Source: Tidjanibacter sp.
Lineage (GTDB): Bacteria > Bacteroidota > Bacteroidia > Bacteroidales > Rikenellaceae
Direction of reading: 5' to 3'
Length of the DNA: 10,443 bases
NCBI GenBank assembly: GCA_017628675.1
Contig: JAGBYS010000154.1
Coordinates: 1 to 10,443 of the forward strand
The notes under the pieces were generated by a model that searched no databases, was not told the origin of the DNA, and saw nothing but the letters and a program-made list of their open reading frames with translations. Positions 7,090 to 10,443 of the stretch are shown piece by piece. The position numbers were made by a program, and so were the translations under genes. The stretch's first letter is position 1, and every line of letters starts with the position of its first letter.

Positions 7090-8382
7090 ATGTCTGAAAG
7101 ATTGGTTGTAATAGGGTCGCAATGGGGCGACGAGGGTAAAGGTAAAATTACCGACTACTTTGCCTGCAAGGCAGATATGGTCGTGCGCTACCAGGGCGGC
7201 AACAACGCCGGCCACACGGTGGTTTTCGACGGCCACAAATACTCCCTGCAGAGTATTCCTTCGGGAATCTTCAACCCCAAAACCAAAAATGTGATGGCCA
7301 ATGGTATGGTCATCAACCCACAGGGTGTTGTAGATGAACTGGAGAAGCTCCACTCGCAGGGAATCACCGACTATCAGCTCTACATCTCCGATCGTGCAGC
7401 TGTGGTTATGCCCTACCACTCGGCTCTGGATGGCGCATACGAGAATCTCAAGGGTGGCAAACAGATTGGTACTACCAAGAAGGGTATTGGTCCTGCATAC
7501 ACGGATAAGTATAGCCGTGTGGGTATCCGTATGGGTGACCTGCTGGAGCCCGAGTACTTCGCTGAGAGGCTCAAGGCCGCTCTGGAGGTTAAAAATATGG
7601 AGCTCGAGATGTTGGGCCTTGAAACCTTTGAGTTCGAGGCTGTATACAATCAGTATATGGCTCTGGCCGGCAAGATTGGTCATATGATCTGCGACACCTC
7701 GGCACTCATTAACAAGGCGCTCGAGAGCGATCAGAAGGTTCTCTTTGAGGGTGCACAGGGTATGATGCTCTGCATAGACCACGGCACCTACCCCTATGTT
7801 ACCTCTTCGACCCCTTCGTCGGCGAGTGTTCCCGTGGGTGCAGGTATCTCGCCCAAGTGGATTGACAATGTGTTGGGCGTAGCCAAGGCCTACTGTACAA
7901 GGGTAGGCGAGGGCCCATTCCCCACCGAGCTCTTCGACAATAGGGCAGAGGAGATTAGGGAGCGTGGCCACGAGTATGGCACCGTGACGGGTCGTCCCCG
8001 CAGGGTGGGTTGGTTCGACGCCGTTGTGGCTCGCTATGTGAGCCGTCTGGCGGGCATCGACTCGTGGGCGCTGATGCTGTTCGATGTGCTCTCGGGCCTC
8101 GACAAGGTATCCATCTGCGTGGGTTACGAGGTGGATGGCGAGGTTATCGAGAATCCCCCCGCAACCATCGCCAAGCTTGCGCGTTGCAAGCCCGTGCTCA
8201 TTGAGCTTGAGGGCTGGAAAGAGGATATCTCCGATGTTAAGACCTTTGAGGTTCTTCCCGAGGCTGCCAAGGCTTATGTAAGGAAGATTGAGGAGGTTAC
8301 AGGCGTGAAGGTGGGTGTCATCTCCGTTGGTGCCGACCGCTCGAAGACCATCATTATTGACGAAAAATTGAAGAATTTTTAA
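7090..8382 (+). CDS. purA: Adenylosuccinate synthetase
   Basis: PurA condenses IMP with aspartate using GTP, committing IMP to AMP; PurB, just upstream, completes the branch. The 430 residues match the family. GSQWGDEGKGK (9-19) is the GTP/IMP-binding P-loop with catalytic Asp14. His42 in NNAGHTV is the second catalytic residue (D13 and H41 in E. coli). Further motifs are GTTKKGIGPAYTDK (127-140), FEGAQG (219-224), DHGTYPYVTSS (230-240), VGEGPFPTEL (272-281) and GRPRRVGWFDAV (301-312). The segment usually read LDIDHG is LCIDHG, with Cys228 in place of Asp, and SSTPSSASVP replaces the E. coli-like SSNTTAGG. The latter resembles a known Clostridia/Bacteroidota variant. An AG-rich run (AAGAGAG) lies just before the ATG. 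Confidence 0.97.
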   Translation: MSERLVVIGSQWGDEGKGKITDYFACKADMVVRYQGGNNAGHTVVFDGHKYSLQSIPSGIFNPKTKNVMANGMVINPQGVVDELEKLHSQGITDYQLYISDRAAVVMPYHSALDGAYENLKGGKQIGTTKKGIGPAYTDKYSRVGIRMGDLLEPEYFAERLKAALEVKNMELEMLGLETFEFEAVYNQYMALAGKIGHMICDTSALINKALESDQKVLFEGAQGMMLCIDHGTYPYVTSSTPSSASVPVGAGISPKWIDNVLGVAKAYCTRVGEGPFPTELFDNRAEEIRERGHEYGTVTGRPRRVGWFDAVVARYVSRLAGIDSWALMLFDVLSGLDKVSICVGYEVDGEVIENPPATIAKLARCKPVLIELEGWKEDISDVKTFEVLPEAAKAYVRKIEEVTGVKVGVISVGADRSKTIIIDEKLKNF

Positions 8383-8394
8383 TACCATACAACT

Positions 8395-9867
8395 ATGTCG
8401 TTTATTGAAGAGAAAATCGCACAAGAGGGTATGACCTTTGACGATGTGCTACTGATCCCGGCTTACTCCGAGGTGACCCCCAATATGGTGTCGCTCGGCA
8501 GTCGTTTTTCGCGCAATATCCGCCTGAATATCCCCATCGTTTCGGCCGCAATGGACACCGTGACCGAGGCCGAGATGGCTATTGCCATCGCTCGTGAGGG
8601 TGGTATCGGTGTGGTTCACAAGAATATGTCCATCGCAGCCCAGGCTGCTCAGGTGAGAAAGGTGAAGAGGGCCGAGAGCGGTATGATCTATGACCCCGTG
8701 ACCATCACCAAGGAGCAGACCGTTGGCGACGCCCTGAGGCTTATGAAGGAGAACCACATTGGCGGTATCCCCGTTGTGGATGACCAGATGAAGCTCATCG
8801 GCATTGTGACAAACCGTGACCTCAGGTTCCAGACCGATATGAACCTCTCGATTGCGGAGGTTATGACTTGTGAGAAGCTCGTTACCACCACCAACCCCAA
8901 TCTTCAGGAGGCCTCGCAGATTCTTCTAAAAAATAAGATTGAGAAACTCCCCGTTGTGGATAACGACGGCAAACTCATCGGTCTTATCACCTACCGTGAC
9001 ATCACCAAGATTCAGGACTATCCCAATGCGTGCAAGGACGACAAAGGCCGCCTGAGGGTAGCAGCAGGTGTGGGCGTAACGAGCGACACTCTCGATAGGG
9101 TGAAGGCTCTGGTGGAGGCTGGCGTGGATGCAGTGGTCATCGACACCGCACACGGCCACTCGGCAAATGTCACCAACACTCTGAAGGCCGTGAAGGCCGC
9201 CTTCCCCGAGATTGATGTCCTCGTGGGTAACATTGCAACTGCTGAGGCAGCCGAGTTCCTCATTAAGGCCGGTGCCGACGGCGTGAAGGTGGGTATTGGA
9301 CCTGGCTCCATCTGTACGACTCGTATTGTGGCCGGCGTGGGCGTTCCCCAGCTGAGCGCAATCTTCAATGCGGCCAAGGTGGCACACCAGTACGATGTGC
9401 CCGTCATTGCCGATGGTGGTTTGCGCTACTCGGGCGATGTTGTGAAGGCTCTGGCTGCAGGTGGCGACTGTGTGATGATGGGCTCGATGCTTGCAGGTGT
9501 GGAGGAGTCGCCCGGCGAGACCATCATCTACAACGGCCGTAAGTTCAAATCCTACCGTGGTATGGGCTCCATTGAGGCTATGCAGGCGGGCTCCAAGGAT
9601 CGCTACTTCCAGAGCGAGAAGTGCGACTCGAGCAAGTTTGTACCCGAGGGTATCGTGGCACGCATGCCTTACAAGGGTACCTTGAGCGAGACCATCTATC
9701 AGCTCATTGGTGGTCTGCGTTCGGGTATGGGCTACTGTGGTGCAAAGGATATCGAGGCGCTCCACCAGGCTAAGTTCGTGAAGATCACCTCGGCAGCTGT
9801 GGTTGAGAACCACCCCCACGATGTGACCATCACCAAGGAGGCTCCTAACTATACAAGGGGCGAGTAA
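8395..9867 (+). CDS. guaB: Inosine-5'-monophosphate dehydrogenase
   Basis: GuaB oxidises IMP to XMP with NAD(+), the rate-limiting entry to guanine nucleotides. The 490 residues fit the bacterial form: a TIM barrel interrupted by a pair of CBS domains. The start has [14 protein letters not shown] (14-27) and SAAMDTVTE (50-58). The CBS pair spans about 95-205 and is visible as two similar segments, GIPVVDD...[10 protein letters not shown] and KLPVVDN...[10 protein letters not shown]; in many IMPDHs these bind purine nucleotides as regulators. [11 protein letters not shown] holds catalytic Cys307 in the active-site loop. IADGG, the [12 protein letters not shown] segment and the flap YFQSEK follow. 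The whole protein reads like Bacteroidales GuaB, which is my main taxonomic clue. It starts 12 bases after purA and is followed by a short repeat tract before guaA. Confidence 0.98.
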   Translation: MSFIEEKIAQEGMTFDDVLLIPAYSEVTPNMVSLGSRFSRNIRLNIPIVSAAMDTVTEAEMAIAIAREGGIGVVHKNMSIAAQAAQVRKVKRAESGMIYDPVTITKEQTVGDALRLMKENHIGGIPVVDDQMKLIGIVTNRDLRFQTDMNLSIAEVMTCEKLVTTTNPNLQEASQILLKNKIEKLPVVDNDGKLIGLITYRDITKIQDYPNACKDDKGRLRVAAGVGVTSDTLDRVKALVEAGVDAVVIDTAHGHSANVTNTLKAVKAAFPEIDVLVGNIATAEAAEFLIKAGADGVKVGIGPGSICTTRIVAGVGVPQLSAIFNAAKVAHQYDVPVIADGGLRYSGDVVKALAAGGDCVMMGSMLAGVEESPGETIIYNGRKFKSYRGMGSIEAMQAGSKDRYFQSEKCDSSKFVPEGIVARMPYKGTLSETIYQLIGGLRSGMGYCGAKDIEALHQAKFVKITSAAVVENHPHDVTITKEAPNYTRGE

Positions 9868-9914
9868 AGAGAATTCAAAATTCAAAATGCAAAATTCATA
9901 ATTCAAAATTGTAT
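9868..9914. other. guaB-guaA intergenic spacer, AT-rich
   Basis: This 47-base spacer is the longest gap between two intact genes in the window. It is very AT-rich and mostly filled by the 7-bp tandem repeat. I see no Shine-Dalgarno sequence and no hairpin with a T-run, so guaA is probably still part of the operon. No Bacteroidota -7 box (TAnnTTTG) is evident on the + strand. Confidence 0.6.
9873..9907. repeat. Five tandem copies of ATTCAAA
   Basis: The units are ATTCAAA, ATTCAAA, ATGCAAA, ATTCATA and ATTCAAA, directly adjacent with no gaps, and a partial ATT follows. Three are identical and two differ by one base. The array ends seven bases before the guaA start codon, so it lies in the leader where ribosomes would bind. 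From memory, similar AT-rich ATTCAAA runs occur between genes in Bacteroidales. Copy number could change by slippage. Confidence 0.85.
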
Positions 9915-10443
9915 ATGAAACAGGATATGATTGTAATCCTCGACCTTGGCAGCCACCACAATACGGTGCTTGCAAGGGCCATCCGCGCGCTGGGTGTCTA
10001 TAGCGAGATCTACCCACACGATATCACCGCCAATGAGCTCAAAGCACTTCCCGGCGTTAAGGGTGTGATTATCAACGGTGGCGAGAATAATGTGATCGAC
10101 GGCCAGGAGATTGATGTTCTCCCCGAGATTTATCAGGCAGGCCTTCCCGTTATGGCTGCAGGCCACGCCAAGGCTCTCTGCGAGGTTAAACTCGAGGCTT
10201 TCGAGGATAACGAAGAGGCTATCAAAGAGGCTGTCAGGTCGTTCGTATTCGACACCTGCAAGGCCGAGGCCAACTGGAATATGACCAACTTCGTGAGCGA
10301 CCAGGTGGAGATTATCCGCCAGCAGGTAGGCGACAAGAAGGTGCTTTTGGCCCTCTCGGGTGGCGTTGACTCGTCGGTTGTGGCTGCTCTGCTGCTGAAG
10401 GCCATTGGCAACAACCTCGTGTGCGTACACGTCAACCACGGCC
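9915..10443 (+). CDS. guaA: GMP synthase with a degenerate glutaminase half, 5' part
   Basis: GuaA aminates XMP to GMP with ATP, finishing the guanine branch started by guaB. The gene runs off the window after 176 codons. The ATP-pyrophosphatase domain is clear from FVFDTCKAEANWNM (110-123) onward, with the PP-loop LSGGVDSS (147-154). The N-terminal part keeps the start of a class I glutaminase fold (ILDLGSHHNTVLARAIR, 8-24; INGGENNV, 53-60), but PVMAAGHA (78-85) stands where PVLGICYG is expected, so the nucleophilic Cys is absent. The rest of the domain, including the His and Glu of the triad, is missing: the PP-loop sits near residue 150 instead of about 235. The enzyme is probably ammonia-dependent or uses a separate glutaminase. 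From memory, similar short forms occur in some gut Clostridia and Bacteroidota, so it is likely a lineage variant rather than damage. Confidence 0.93.
   Translation, partial: MKQDMIVILDLGSHHNTVLARAIRALGVYSEIYPHDITANELKALPGVKGVIINGGENNVIDGQEIDVLPEIYQAGLPVMAAGHAKALCEVKLEAFEDNEEAIKEAVRSFVFDTCKAEANWNMTNFVSDQVEIIRQQVGDKKVLLALSGGVDSSVVAALLLKAIGNNLVCVHVNHG

Noticed and set aside
7057..8424. Antisense open frame opposite purA, and similar ones opposite purM, purB and guaB
   Set aside because: All are codon-aligned shadows of conserved enzymes and have low-complexity, His/Leu-rich translations.
8937..9010. Second copy of a sequence within guaB (PVVD...KLIG repeats) as a duplication
   Set aside because: This is the normal tandem CBS domain pair found in most IMP dehydrogenases.

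Overview
The window is one strand of a de novo purine nucleotide operon, with ten co-directional genes on the + strand and gaps of 47 nt or less between intact genes. In order they are the 3' end of purF, then purM, purN, purH, purD, folD, purB, purA, guaB and the 5' end of guaA. The likely host is a Bacteroidota bacterium, perhaps an Alistipes/Rikenellaceae-like gut lineage. The clues are a GuaB that reads like the Bacteroidales form, AT-rich gene starts without a clear Shine-Dalgarno, mostly TAA stops (some TAG, no TGA), and an ATTCAAA repeat between genes. This assignment is inferred from remembered family sequences, not from a search. PurF (Cys pattern of the Fe-S type), PurM (short classical type) and PurB (B. 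subtilis-length type) look more like the Clostridia/Bacillus set than the typical Bacteroides set, so the cluster may have a mixed origin.

Layout. Bases 1-116 are AT-rich and do not encode PurF in any frame, and PurF homology begins abruptly at its PRPP-binding motif (from about 117). Bases 99-7082 carry the IMP pathway genes and purB: purF (step 1), purM (step 5), purN (step 3), purH (steps 9-10), purD (step 2), folD (supplies 10-formyl-THF to PurN and PurH) and purB (step 8 and the last AMP step). Bases 7090-8382 are purA (IMP to adenylosuccinate), 8395-9867 are guaB (IMP to XMP), and 9915 to the edge is guaA (XMP to GMP). The operon therefore makes IMP and then feeds both the AMP and GMP branches. 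PurL/Q/S, PurE/K and PurC are not in the window.

Four things stand out. (1) GuaA has a collapsed glutaminase half: about 95 residues instead of about 190, no nucleophilic Cys, no His/Glu dyad, followed by an intact ATP-pyrophosphatase motif. (2) purB has an in-frame amber codon at 6966-6968, and the normal PurB C-terminus continues in frame for 37 more codons to a second TAG just before purA. (3) purF is broken or interrupted at its PRPP loop by an AT-rich segment with two neat hairpins. (4) Five tandem 7-bp ATTCAAA units separate guaB from guaA. No terminator, tRNA, rRNA, CRISPR array or insertion sequence was recognised, and apart from the purB tail no gene-free stretch exceeds about 120 bases.
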